Shown: piece by piece, positions 25,981-34,625 of the stretch
How positions within the stretch are numbered: the first letter of the stretch is position 1
Layout: the number at the start of each line of letters is the position of its first letter
Assembly: GCF_014207745.1 (NCBI RefSeq)
Contig: NZ_JACHJB010000004.1
Span: forward strand, 806,001-870,000
Length of the DNA: 64,000 nt
Reading direction: 5' to 3'
From: Nonomuraea muscovyensis
GTDB lineage: Bacteria > Actinomycetota > Actinomycetes > Streptosporangiales > Streptosporangiaceae
Translations under genes and position numbers: made by a program
Notes under the pieces: model-generated
The model's database searches: none
What the model saw: only the letters and a program-made list of their open reading frames with translations
Told to the model about the DNA's origin: nothing

Positions 25981-27438
25981 GTGACGGACCTGCTCATCAA
26001 GAACGTGCGTGTCGTGACGCACGACCGCGCCCATCCCGTCCCGGCGGACGTCGCCGTGACCGGCGGGCGCGTCGACCGGGTCGCACCGGGGCTGTCCACC
26101 GAGGGCGTGCCGGAGGTGATCGACGGCAACGGCCGGCTGGCCTTCCCGGGCGTCGTGGACGCCCACCAGCACTGGGGCATCTACAACCCCCTGTCCGACG
26201 ACGCCGGCTCGGAGAGCAGGGCCGCGGCGCAGGGCGGCGTCACCACGGCGCTCACCTACATGCGGACCGGGCAGTACTACCTCAACCGGGGCGGCCCGTA
26301 CGCGGAGTTCTTCCCCGAGGTGCTGCGGATGGCCGAGGACCGGGCCTACGTCGACTACGGGTTCCACCTCGCGCCCATGTCGAGCGGGCACATCGGCGAA
26401 CTGCCCGACCTGGTGGAGCGGTTCGGGGTGCCGTCGTTCAAGATCTTCATGTTCTACGGCGGGCACGGGCTGCACGGCCGCTCGGCCGACCAGAGCAGAT
26501 TCCTCATGCTGCCCGACGGCGAGCGCTACGACTACGCGCACTTCGAGTTCGTGATGCGCGGCGTGCAGGCGGCCCGCGAGCGCTTCCCCGAGCTGGCAGG
26601 CGAGATCTCCCTGTCGCTGCACTGCGAGACGGCCGAGATCATGACCGCCTACACCAGGCTGGTGGAGGAGGCGGGCGAGCTGAGCGGGCTGGCCGCCTAC
26701 AGCGCCTCCCGGCCGCCGCACTCGGAGGGGCTGGCCGTCTTCATCGCCTCCTACCTGGCCCACGAGACCGGCCTCGGCAACGTCAACCTGCTCCACCTGT
26801 CCTCGCGCAAGGCGCTGGACGCGGCCGTGCGGATGGCCAGGACGTTCCCGCACATCGACTTCCGCCGGGAGGTGACGATCGGCCATCTGCTCGCCGACAT
26901 CGACACGGCGAACGGCCTGGGCGGCAAGGTGAACCCGCCGATCAGGCCGCGCGAGGACGTCGAGGCGCTGTGGGAGTACGTGCTCGACGGCACCGTCGAC
27001 TGGGTGGTCAGCGACCACGCCTGCTGCCGCGAGGAGCTGAAGTTCGGCACCCCGGCCGACGACGTGTTCGTGGCCAAGGCGGGCTTCGGCGGCGCCGAGT
27101 ACCTGCTGCCCGGCCTGATCACCGAGGGCCGCCGGCGCGGCCTGTCGTACGGGCGCATCGCCGCGCTCACCTCCTGGAACCCCTCCCGCAGGTACGGGCT
27201 GCGCACCAAGGGCACGATCGCCCCCGGATTCGACGCCGACATCTGCCTGGTGGACCCGGAGGCCACGTGGACCGTCTCGGCCGCGGATTCGGAGTCGGCG
27301 CAGGAGTACACCCCGTTCGAGGGGTTCGAGCTGACCGCGAAGGTCACCGACACGTTCGTCCGGGGCCACCACGTGCTCGACACCGGCAAGATCGTCGGTG
27401 CTCCGGTGGGCCGCTACGTCCGCAGGCCCACGGGGTGA
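25981..27438 (+). CDS. Cyclic amidohydrolase (dihydropyrimidinase/hydantoinase/allantoinase-like)
   Basis: A 485-residue TIM-barrel metal-dependent amidohydrolase. The first metal motif is VVDAHQHWG (H62, H64); a probable carboxylated Lys lies in FKIFMFYGG (near 151); further ligands are in SLSLHCETAE (near 213), NLLHLSS and VVSDHACC (near 343). The C-terminal TKGTIAPGFDADICLVDPE is typical of the dihydroorotase-like superfamily, which opens cyclic amides such as dihydropyrimidines, hydantoins or allantoin. The substrate cannot be chosen from sequence alone; HQH instead of HxH-Val and SDHACC instead of SDHAP set it apart from textbook dihydropyrimidinase. The GTG at 25981 has GGAGG upstream. 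It is operonic with the permeases. Confidence 0.85.
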   Translation: MTDLLIKNVRVVTHDRAHPVPADVAVTGGRVDRVAPGLSTEGVPEVIDGNGRLAFPGVVDAHQHWGIYNPLSDDAGSESRAAAQGGVTTALTYMRTGQYYLNRGGPYAEFFPEVLRMAEDRAYVDYGFHLAPMSSGHIGELPDLVERFGVPSFKIFMFYGGHGLHGRSADQSRFLMLPDGERYDYAHFEFVMRGVQAARERFPELAGEISLSLHCETAEIMTAYTRLVEEAGELSGLAAYSASRPPHSEGLAVFIASYLAHETGLGNVNLLHLSSRKALDAAVRMARTFPHIDFRREVTIGHLLADIDTANGLGGKVNPPIRPREDVEALWEYVLDGTVDWVVSDHACCREELKFGTPADDVFVAKAGFGGAEYLLPGLITEGRRRGLSYGRIAALTSWNPSRRYGLRTKGTIAPGFDADICLVDPEATWTVSAADSESAQEYTPFEGFELTAKVTDTFVRGHHVLDTGKIVGAPVGRYVRRPTG

Positions 27439-27526
27439 GGGAGTACGCGCTTCCTCATGTTCATAGATCACAGGCTTCGGTAAAGTCGACCTGTCATCTC
27501 CGGATCTGGCTGCCCTAGGACATCTC

Positions 27527-28309
27527 TTGCTCGAGATCGAGAACCTCACGCACGTATACGGGCCCGGCAGTCCGAACGAGCACCACGCCATCGACGGGCT
27601 CAAGCTGAGCGTGGCCGCCGGCGAGCTGCTGTGCATCGTCGGCCCCTCCGGATGCGGCAAGTCCACGCTGCTGCGCTCCATCGCGGGGCTGATCAAGCCG
27701 ACCGGTGGCGAGATCCGGGTCGACGGCGAGCTGGTCCGCCAGACGCCCGACAACCTCGCCGTGGTGTTCCAGGACTACAGCCGCTCGCTGTTCCCCTGGA
27801 TGTCGGTGGCCGACAACGTGGCCCTGCCGCTGCGCCGGCGCGGCATGGACAAGCGGCAGCGGCGCGAGGCCGCGCACGAGGCGCTGGAGTCGGTCGGCCT
27901 GGCCGAGGCCGGGCGCAAGTACCCGTTCCAGTTGTCGGGCGGCATGCAGCAGCGGGTGGCGATCGCCCGCGCGCTGGCCTACCGGCCGTCCCTCATGCTC
28001 ATGGACGAGCCGTTCGGCTCGGTCGACGCCCAGACGCGCGAGGACCTGGAGGATCTCGTGCTCAAGGTGCGCAGCCACCACCAGATGACGATCGTGCTCA
28101 TCACCCACGACATCGACGAGAGCGTCTACGTCGGCGACCGGGTCGTGGTGCTGTCCAAGGCGCCCGCCCACGTGGTGGGCGACCTGCCGGTGGACCTGCC
28201 GGCGCCGCGCGACCAGATCACCACGCGCGAGCACCCCGACTTCGTCCGCCTGCGCGGCGAGGTCGGCCGCCTGGTGCGCGGCGTGGACACGCCCGCCCCC
28301 ACCGCCTGA
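27527..28309 (+). CDS. ABC transporter ATPase, SsuB/TauB-like (module 2)
   Basis: A 260-residue nucleotide-binding subunit. Walker A is GPSGCGKST (39-47), the Q loop is VVFQDYSRSLFPW, the signature LSGGMQQR, Walker B LMLMDEPFGSVDAQ, and the H loop LITHD, the pattern of taurine/nitrate/sulfonate importers. The start is a TTG at 27527 with AGGA 8 nt upstream. The 88-nt gap after the amidohydrolase may hold a separate promoter. It is the only ATPase gene near the two NMT1-type modules, so it may serve both channels. A strong convergent terminator follows. Confidence 0.92.
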   Translation: MLEIENLTHVYGPGSPNEHHAIDGLKLSVAAGELLCIVGPSGCGKSTLLRSIAGLIKPTGGEIRVDGELVRQTPDNLAVVFQDYSRSLFPWMSVADNVALPLRRRGMDKRQRREAAHEALESVGLAEAGRKYPFQLSGGMQQRVAIARALAYRPSLMLMDEPFGSVDAQTREDLEDLVLKVRSHHQMTIVLITHDIDESVYVGDRVVVLSKAPAHVVGDLPVDLPAPRDQITTREHPDFVRLRGEVGRLVRGVDTPAPTA

Positions 28310-28320
28310 CCCCTCAGCGG

Positions 28321-28378
28321 GCCCGAGACGCCGAGTGCCGCCGGACGCTGCGTCCGGCGGCACTCGGCGTTCTCGGGC
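28321..28378. terminator. Large bidirectional terminator between the ABC ATPase and conservon 3
   Basis: A 27-bp left arm (28321-28347) pairs with 28351-28378 across a 3-nt loop with only one bulged base; the inner 19 bp are perfect. It sits between convergent genes ending at 28309 and 28389, so it can stop transcription from both sides. There is no long U-tract, common for actinomycete terminators. Confidence 0.85.
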
Positions 28379-28388
28379 GGGGCGGGCG

Positions 28389-28967
28389 TTACGCCGGCGC
28401 GTGCATGTGCCGCGTCAGCGCGTGCTCCACCAACGTGATGAGGGTGCTCTTCACCGAATCCCGCACCCGGGCGTCGAGGCGGACGATCGGCGTGTGCGAG
28501 CCGAGCGACAGTGCCTCGCGGATCTCGTCGTCCTGGTGCGAGAACTGCCCTTCCCAGCCGTTGATGCCGATCACGAACGGCAGCTTGGCCTCCTCGAAGT
28601 AGTCGATCGCGGGGAAGCTGTCGGCCAGCCGCCGCGTGTCGGCCAGCACCACGGCGCCGATCGCGCCGCGGACGAGGTCGTCCCACATGAACCAGAACCG
28701 GTGCTGCCCGGGCGTGCCGAACAGGTAGAGGATCAGGTCACGGTCCAGAGAGACACGGCCGAAGTCCATGGCCACGGTCGTCGTCGTCTTGTTCGGCGTG
28801 AGCGAGAGGTCGTCGACACCCGCCGAGGCATCCGTCATCACGGCCTCTGTGGTGAGCGGCAGGATCTCCGACACCGCACCCACGAACGTCGTCTTGCCCA
28901 CGCCGAACCCGCCGGCCACGACGATCTTCGTCGAGGTTAGGCCGGCGTTAGAGCCTGCGAAGTCCAC
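28389..28967 (-). CDS. cvnD: Conservon 3 CvnD: Ras-like GTP-binding protein
   Basis: A 192-residue GTPase. The P-loop is GGFGVGKT (near 17-24), followed by GTPGQHRFWFMWDDLVRG and GINGWEGQ. Compared with conservons 1 and 2 the N-terminal Ser/Gly spacer is shorter and the C-terminus ends HMHAPA. Codons are GC3-rich like neighbouring genes, unlike cvnD1/2. A 177-bp internal stretch is almost identical to cvnD of conservon 5. The GTG at 28967 overlaps cvnC by 20 nt. Confidence 0.93.
   Translation of the reverse strand: MDFAGSNAGLTSTKIVVAGGFGVGKTTFVGAVSEILPLTTEAVMTDASAGVDDLSLTPNKTTTTVAMDFGRVSLDRDLILYLFGTPGQHRFWFMWDDLVRGAIGAVVLADTRRLADSFPAIDYFEEAKLPFVIGINGWEGQFSHQDDEIREALSLGSHTPIVRLDARVRDSVKSTLITLVEHALTRHMHAPA
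28572..28748. repeat. Near-identical tract shared with cvnD5
   Basis: These 177 bp match 53386-53562 with two differences (within CGTGTCGGCC versus CGTGTCGAGC). The tract lies in the middle of cvnD; sequence on both sides is clearly more diverged. Confidence 0.85.
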
Positions 28968-29352
28968 TGAGCACCCTTTCGAGCAAGTTGAGGTCCGGCT
29001 TCCCCGCGTCCAGCGCAGGCTGGTGCACGCGGATCAGGCCCTCGGACGCCATGTCGGCGATCAGCACCCGCACCACCCCGAGGGGCTGGCGGAGGAGTGC
29101 GGAGATCTCGGCAACCGACCTGACGTTCCGGGTCAGTTGAATGATCGCCTGATACTCCGGACTCAGCAGAGAAATGTCTTGGTATTCCGACGTCACGGAG
29201 GACACCAATGCCTCCATGGCGAACTTCATCCGCGGGGCCGTGCGCCCCCCGGTCACGGCATACGGCCGCACCAGGGAGCTCGACTTCTGCGGACGTGGAG
29301 CCGCCGGATGCGGCGGAGTGCTATCACCAGCCCAACCCTGACCTGACACCAT
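28948..29352 (-). CDS. cvnC: Conservon 3 CvnC: DUF742 protein
   Basis: A 134-residue DUF742 protein: a short Pro-rich N-terminus, LVRPYAVTGGRTAP, the helix-turn-helix-like RNVRSVAEISALLRQPLGVVRVLIADMASEGLI, and the terminal LLERVLSGLRRL. The ATG at 29352 follows AGGAGAAC. Unlike conservons 1 and 2, cvnB and cvnC are separated here by 21 nt rather than overlapping. The 3' end holds the cvnD ribosome site and start. Confidence 0.93.
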   Translation of the reverse strand: MVSGQGWAGDSTPPHPAAPRPQKSSSLVRPYAVTGGRTAPRMKFAMEALVSSVTSEYQDISLLSPEYQAIIQLTRNVRSVAEISALLRQPLGVVRVLIADMASEGLIRVHQPALDAGKPDLNLLERVLSGLRRL

Positions 29353-29373
29353 GTTCTCCTGTCACCGCCCCCG

Positions 29374-29796
29374 CTAGCGGGGGCGGGCTGCCTGCAGTTC
29401 GGCGCGTACGGCGGGCGTGAGGACCTGCCCCGCGCGCTCCACCAGCAGCGTCATCTGATAGGCCACCAGGCCCATGTCACAGTCGGGCGCGGCGAGCACG
29501 GCCAGACAGGAACCGTCGCTGATCGACATGATCATCAAAAGTCCGCGCTGCATCTCGATGACGGTCTGGGTCACCAGGCCGCCCTCGAAGACACGCGCCG
29601 CGCCCTGTGTCAGGCTGATGACACCCGAGGCGACCGCGGCCAGCTGGTCCGCACGGTCCTTCGGGAAACCCTCGGAGAAGGCCAGTGGCAAACCGTCAGA
29701 CGAGACCACGACGGTGTGCGCGACACCTGGCACGTTGTTCACAAAGTCAGTGATCAGCCAGCTGATGCCACGCGCTCCCTGGCTCAGTTCTCTCAT
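29374..29796 (-). CDS. cvnB: Conservon 3 CvnB: roadblock/LC7 protein
   Basis: A 140-residue roadblock/LC7 protein (ITDFVNNVPGVAHTVVVSSDGLPLAFSEGF, ISDGSCLAVLAAPDCDMGLVAYQM). The open frame runs about 235 codons further upstream, but that part is antisense-like Arg/Ala sequence across cvnA3; the ATG at 29796, overlapping the cvnA stop as ATGA with a GGAGGAC-type site, gives the family length. Expected to act with CvnC and CvnD under control of CvnA3. Confidence 0.93.
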   Translation of the reverse strand: MRELSQGARGISWLITDFVNNVPGVAHTVVVSSDGLPLAFSEGFPKDRADQLAAVASGVISLTQGAARVFEGGLVTQTVIEMQRGLLMIMSISDGSCLAVLAAPDCDMGLVAYQMTLLVERAGQVLTPAVRAELQAARPR

Positions 29797-32700
29797 TTGT
29801 CCTCCTCGTTCTCTTCTCCGCGGGTGAACGCGCGGCCTTGTCGTACACCCTGCTGGAAGCTGGAGAGCCGGCTGCGCAGCCGATCGGGGGAGATCTGCGG
29901 CGCCGGCGACGCGGCCTGCGGCTCCACCAGGCTGGCGGTTCCGGGCACCAGATTGGCCTTGGGCACGCGGCGCGGCAGGCCGGAGGACGTCGTGCCGCCC
30001 TGGGCGGGCTGCGCCGCCGCCTGCGCGGCCTGCCAGCCGCTGTCGGCCGGCGAGGACCACGTCGCTCCGGCGCCCGACTCGCCCGGCCGGCGCCTGGGCA
30101 GCGCTCCGGGCCGCTCGGTGCTCTGCTGCGGCTCGCGACGGACCTCGACGGGAGGCTCCGCGTCGAGGCGCACCGCGGGCTGGACGGCGGTCTCCGGCTC
30201 CTCGGGCTCGGACGGCGCCTGCCAGGCCGCCTGCTGGGGCTCGTGCTGGGGCTCCTGCCACGGCTCGGGCCTCGGCTGCAGTTGCTCGGGGTCCGGCTTG
30301 CGGAACCAGTCGGAGCCGACCGACGAGAAGATCGGCAGGAAGTCCTCGCTCTGCTCCTCCATCGGCGAGCTGCGCACGACGGGCAGCGGGCCGGTCAGGT
30401 CCTGCGAGGAGTAGTCGCCGGGGCCGAACGGGTCGAAGGCGTGGTGGCCGTTCTGCGCGTAGGAGTCGGACGGCTTGGCCGTCTCGGCGAACGACGGCCA
30501 CGGCATCTCACCGGCGCCGAACGGCGGCTGGTCGGGGCCGGCGGCGCCGAACGGCGACGGCGTGGCCGGCTGGGCCGGTTGGGCCGGCTCCGGCGCGTCG
30601 AACAGCGACGACCTGCGCGGCTGCTCGCCGAACGACGGCCAGCGCGTGTCCTGCTGCGCGGGGTCGAGCGGCGGGGGCTCGGTCGCGAACGACGGCCAGC
30701 GCGGCTCGTCCTGGGCCGGCGGCGGCGGCTCGGTCGCGAAGGACGGCCAGCGGGGCTCGTCCGCCTGCGGCGCGTCCTCGGCGAACGACGGCCAGCGCGT
30801 CTCCGGCTGCGCGGGCGGCGGCTCCTCGGCGAACGACGACCAGCGGGGCTCCTCGGCCTGCCTGGGCACGTCCTCGGCGAAGGACGGCCAGTTGGTGCCG
30901 GTGCCGCCCGGGACGGGCAGGCTGCCCGGCCACTCGGTGTTCACGGGGACGTCGTCGGTGCCGAACCCCGTGGGCACGGCGGGCGCCGACGGCGCGGCGT
31001 AGGCGCCGTTGGCCGCGGGCTCCATGGCCGACGGGTCGAAGGAGGTGAAGGCGTCGTACTGGCCGTGCGACGCGGTGCCGGCGGCGCCCGCGATGAGCAT
31101 GTCGGGGATCATGACCATGGCGCTGAGGCCACCGGTCTCACGCATGCGGAGCTGGACGCGGACGCCGTGGCGCAGCGCCAGGCGGCCGACCACGAACAGG
31201 CCCATGCGGCGGGAGACCGCGACGTCCACGACCGGCGGGTTGGCCAGCCGCCAGTTGGCCTCGGCCAGCTCCTCGTTGGTCATGCCGATGCCCAGGTCGT
31301 TGATCGTGACCAGCACCCCGCCCTCGGCGGGCGTCTGGGTGACCTGCACCTTGCTCTCGCGCGGCGAGAAGGAGATGGCGTTCTCGATCAGCTCGGCGAG
31401 CAGGTGGACGGTGTCGGTGACGGCGGGGCCGACGATCTGGATGCCGGACGGGATCTGGATCTGGACCCGCTCGTAGTTCTCGACCTCCGACAGCGAGGCA
31501 CGGGCCACGTCGACCAGCGGCACGGGCTCGCTCCACTTGCGCGCGCCCTCCTGGCCGGCGAGGACCAGGAGGTTCTCGCTGTTGCGGCGCATGCGGGTGG
31601 CCAGGTGGTCCAGGCGGAAGAGGTTGGCGAGCCGCTGCTCGTCCTCCTCGCCCTGCTCCAGGCCCTCGATGAGCTGCAGCTGCCGCTCGACCAGTGTCTG
31701 GCTGCGCCGGGAGAGGTTGACGAACATGGCGTTGACGTTGGCGCGCAGCTTGGCCTCGTCGCCGGCCAGCCGGATCGCCTCGCGGTGGACCTCGTCGAAG
31801 GCCCGGGCCACTTCCCCGATCTCGTCGCGGGTGTTGATGCCGATCGACGGCACCTCCGGCACCGCGGCGCCGTCGCCGGACTCACGCAGCACGCGGACGG
31901 TCTCGGGCAGCCGGGTGGTGGCCACCTGGAGCGCCTCCGCGCGCAGCCGGCGCAGCGGCCGGACCAGGGAGCCGGCCACGCGGGTGGTGAAGATCAGCAC
32001 GAGGAGCAGCAGGACGAGGATCATCGCGCCGGAGATGATGGCGTTGCGCTGCTCGCCGTCGCTCAGGTCACGGGTCTGGGCCACGATCCGCGTCGTCAGG
32101 CCTTCCTCGACCTTGCGCATCGCGTTGACGGACAGCGTGGTGCTGTCGTACCAGAGGGTGATGTCGCGGCGGGAGGTGACGTCGAGGTCGCGGATGGCCC
32201 GGTACTCGCGCATCTGGGCGAGCGCGCGCTGGCGCATCGCGTCGGCGCGGTCGATCTGCAGGCCCCGGACGTTCTTGCGGTAGGCCTGAAGGTCGACGGT
32301 GCTCGCGCTCTGCTCGAACGCGGCCTGCTCGGCCTGCTGGCGGTTCCACGAACCGAGGAAGTCGGACAGGTCGTCGTAGTCGAGCCGGCGACCGATCAGC
32401 GCGACCACGAGGATGGCCTGCTGGCGGGAGACCTCCTCCTTGGCGCGGGCCAGGCCGCCGAGCGCGGAGATGTTCTCCTGCAGGTCTTCGTCGCTCACCC
32501 CGTTGGCCAGCTCGGCCTGGAGGTGGGAGACCGTGTCGATCATCGTGGAGAACGTGCGGATCGCCGCTCGCGGCGGCACGCTCTCACCGTCGAGGATCGA
32601 CTCGCGCAGGCCGTCGATGCCGTTGAGCCACCGGCGGATCTCCGAGACGTCCTCCAGGACGTGCTGGGCGTGGGCGGCGTCGATGGCGGACATAGCCGTC

Positions 32701-33050
32701 AGGACGCCCTGCTTGGCCTTGTCGACGGCCTGGCGCTGCGTCTTGAGGGCGTTCAGCCGGCTGGGGCGCCGCCGGTCGGCGATGTACCAGGCGGTGAGCG
32801 TGCGCTCCTCGCCCAGCTCGTGGGTGAGCGCGTTGACGCGCTGCACGACCTCGGCGAGCTGGGTCAGCCTGCGGTACTCGGTGCTGGTGTTGATGGCGTT
32901 GGCCAACTGGACACCGGCGAGAAGAACGCCCACGACGGTGGGGATGAGAATCAGCGCCACCAGTCGCGAGCGCACACGCCAGTTCCCCAGGCGGAACCTG
33001 CTGCCTGTGTACTCCCCAGATCTGATGTGCTTGGGGTTATCCGTCCTCAC
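29793..33050 (-). CDS. cvnA: Conservon 3 CvnA: NIT/HAMP/histidine-kinase-like sensor
   Basis: A 1085-residue sensor, the longest of the five. Order: short leader to GNWRVR, membrane segment 1 (LVALILIPTVVGVLLAGVQLA), a NIT-like extracellular domain, membrane segment 2 (AIISGAMILVLLLLVLIFTTRV), HAMP, the LDHLATRMRRNSENLL helix, and HATPase_c (LLAELIENAISFSPRES, INDLGIGM, MGLFVVGRLALRHG). The tail carries seven (R/N)WPSFAxE-type repeats (about 30480-30900), then DFLPIFSSVGSDWF, SGLPRRVPKANLVPGT and the terminal SPDRLRSRLSSFQQGVR. The GTG at 33050 follows the shared leader GAGAGGTTGC; an open frame extends 72 codons upstream without conserved features. Confidence 0.92.
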   Translation of the reverse strand: MRTDNPKHIRSGEYTGSRFRLGNWRVRSRLVALILIPTVVGVLLAGVQLANAINTSTEYRRLTQLAEVVQRVNALTHELGEERTLTAWYIADRRRPSRLNALKTQRQAVDKAKQGVLTAMSAIDAAHAQHVLEDVSEIRRWLNGIDGLRESILDGESVPPRAAIRTFSTMIDTVSHLQAELANGVSDEDLQENISALGGLARAKEEVSRQQAILVVALIGRRLDYDDLSDFLGSWNRQQAEQAAFEQSASTVDLQAYRKNVRGLQIDRADAMRQRALAQMREYRAIRDLDVTSRRDITLWYDSTTLSVNAMRKVEEGLTTRIVAQTRDLSDGEQRNAIISGAMILVLLLLVLIFTTRVAGSLVRPLRRLRAEALQVATTRLPETVRVLRESGDGAAVPEVPSIGINTRDEIGEVARAFDEVHREAIRLAGDEAKLRANVNAMFVNLSRRSQTLVERQLQLIEGLEQGEEDEQRLANLFRLDHLATRMRRNSENLLVLAGQEGARKWSEPVPLVDVARASLSEVENYERVQIQIPSGIQIVGPAVTDTVHLLAELIENAISFSPRESKVQVTQTPAEGGVLVTINDLGIGMTNEELAEANWRLANPPVVDVAVSRRMGLFVVGRLALRHGVRVQLRMRETGGLSAMVMIPDMLIAGAAGTASHGQYDAFTSFDPSAMEPAANGAYAAPSAPAVPTGFGTDDVPVNTEWPGSLPVPGGTGTNWPSFAEDVPRQAEEPRWSSFAEEPPPAQPETRWPSFAEDAPQADEPRWPSFATEPPPPAQDEPRWPSFATEPPPLDPAQQDTRWPSFGEQPRRSSLFDAPEPAQPAQPATPSPFGAAGPDQPPFGAGEMPWPSFAETAKPSDSYAQNGHHAFDPFGPGDYSSQDLTGPLPVVRSSPMEEQSEDFLPIFSSVGSDWFRKPDPEQLQPRPEPWQEPQHEPQQAAWQAPSEPEEPETAVQPAVRLDAEPPVEVRREPQQSTERPGALPRRRPGESGAGATWSSPADSGWQAAQAAAQPAQGGTTSSGLPRRVPKANLVPGTASLVEPQAASPAPQISPDRLRSRLSSFQQGVRQGRAFTRGEENEEDK

Positions 33051-33225
33051 TGACTCTCGCAACCTCTCGCCGGTACGTGCTCGAAAATCTGACACGCTTG
33101 GGGCGCATGGGATTTGTGCGGGCTGGGTAATTGGAACACAACCCGTACCACATCGGCCAACCGTACATATCCCACCAAATGCGACCAATCGTGCCCTCGA
33201 GGCCGCATATCGCCGTGCCTGTCTT
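33051..33225 (-). promoter_or_regulatory. Upstream region of cvnA3 with shared elements
   Basis: On the minus strand it contains GAGAGGTTGC (33059-33068), 8 nt before the GTG, and TGTGTTCCAATT (33129-33140), 79-90 nt before it. Both recur upstream of other cvnA genes. The region separates cvnA3 from the end of the aldehyde dehydrogenase gene on the same strand, so it should hold the conservon 3 promoter. Confidence 0.5.
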
Positions 33226-34623
33226 TCAGGCGGGCCGGAAGCCGTCTCGCTCCTCGGACACCGCATGCTTGATCATCAGGTGACGGGTCACCGAATACTC
33301 CTGCACCGCCTCCTGGCTCATGTCCTTGCCGAACCCGCTGCCCTTGACCCCGCCATGGGGGGCCTCGCTGGCGATGGGCAGGTGGTCATTGATCCAGGTG
33401 ACACCCACGTCCAAGCGGTGAGACACCCGCATCGCCCTGGCCACGTCGCGCGACCACACCGACGACGCCAGGCCGTAACGGGTGTCGTTGGCGAGCTTGA
33501 CGGCCTCGTCCTCACCGTCGAAGGGCAGGACCACGAGGACGGGACCGAAAAGTTCCCCTTGGACGATATCGCTGTTCTGAGCCACATCTGTCACAAGAGT
33601 CGGCGGGTAGTAGAAACCTGCCCCGTCGACCGGGGCTCCACCCTGCGCGATCCGCCCCCCGGCGCCGCGTACGAAGCCGTGCACCCGGTCACGGTGCTCC
33701 GCGGAGATCAGCGGGCCGATGTCCGTGGCCGGATCCCAGGGGTCACCGACCTTGATTTCGGCAAGATTTGCCCGAAGGGCCTCCACCGCGTCCGCGTACA
33801 CCGCACGGGCCACGTAGACGCGCGTCGCCGCGGTGCAGTCCTGGCCGGTGTTGTAGGTGGCGCCCATGGCCACGCCGGCGGCCATCGCGGCCAGGTCGGC
33901 GTCGGCGAAGACCAGCGCCGGCGCCTTCCCGCCGAGCTCCAGGTGGACCCGCTTGAGCGTCGTGGCGGCTCCCGCCATGACGGCCCGGCCGGTCTCGGTG
34001 GAGCCGGTGACGCTGACCATGTCCACGCCCGGGTCGGTGACGAGCGCCTCGCCCACCTCGGCGTCGCCGGTGACGGCCTGCACCAGCCCGTGCGGCGCGC
34101 CCGCCTTGGCGAACAGCTCCACCAGCCGCAGCGTGCTGCGCGGCGTCTGCGGCGCCGGCTTGATGACGACGGCGTTGCCCGCGGCGACGGCCGGGCCGAG
34201 CTTCCAGACGGCCATGACGAGCGGGAAGTTCCACGGCGCGATCGAGGCGACCACGCCGACGGGACGGCGCACCATGACGGAGGTGTAGCCGCGGCTGAAC
34301 ACCCCGGCCCCGGTGCCTTCCAGCGAGCGGGCGGCGCCGGCGAAGAAGCGCAGGTTGTCGACCGCGAACGGCAGCTCGCCGTCCCTGACGACCGTCGCGG
34401 GCTTGCCGGTGTCCTCCACCTCGAGCCGGGTCAGCTCCTCGGCGTCGGCCTCGACGAGGTCGGCGAGCCGCAGCAACAGCCGGGCCCGCTCGGCGGGCGT
34501 CGCCTGCGACCACTCCGCGAAGGCGGCGCGGGCCTGCAGCACGGCCCGGGCCACGCCCTCGACGGGCGTGTCCGGGACCATGTCGTGCAGGACTCCGGTG
34601 GCCGGGTTGATCAGTTCGCGCAT
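33226..34623 (-). CDS. NAD(P)-dependent aldehyde dehydrogenase, aminobutyraldehyde-type
   Basis: A 465-residue aldehyde dehydrogenase oxidising an aldehyde to its acid. Landmarks: IAPWNFPLVMAVWKLGPAVAAGN, VTGSTETGRAVM, catalytic Glu in LELGGKAPALVF (near 228), catalytic Cys in NTGQDCTAATRVYV (near 262), and ELFGPVLVVLPF. The Asn-Thr-Gly-Gln-Asp-Cys context and the absence of an N-terminal extension resemble gamma-aminobutyraldehyde dehydrogenase (PatD/YdcW). Together with the polyamine importer encoded just upstream this suggests putrescine breakdown, which remains inference. The ATG at 34623 follows the glycosyltransferase stop by two bases. Confidence 0.85.
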   Translation of the reverse strand: MRELINPATGVLHDMVPDTPVEGVARAVLQARAAFAEWSQATPAERARLLLRLADLVEADAEELTRLEVEDTGKPATVVRDGELPFAVDNLRFFAGAARSLEGTGAGVFSRGYTSVMVRRPVGVVASIAPWNFPLVMAVWKLGPAVAAGNAVVIKPAPQTPRSTLRLVELFAKAGAPHGLVQAVTGDAEVGEALVTDPGVDMVSVTGSTETGRAVMAGAATTLKRVHLELGGKAPALVFADADLAAMAAGVAMGATYNTGQDCTAATRVYVARAVYADAVEALRANLAEIKVGDPWDPATDIGPLISAEHRDRVHGFVRGAGGRIAQGGAPVDGAGFYYPPTLVTDVAQNSDIVQGELFGPVLVVLPFDGEDEAVKLANDTRYGLASSVWSRDVARAMRVSHRLDVGVTWINDHLPIASEAPHGGVKGSGFGKDMSQEAVQEYSVTRHLMIKHAVSEERDGFRPA

Positions 34624-34625
34624 GA

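Noticed and set aside
24961..27753. 930-codon minus-strand open frame
   Set aside because: Antisense to a permease, the amidohydrolase and the start of the ABC ATPase; composition is that of a reverse reading.
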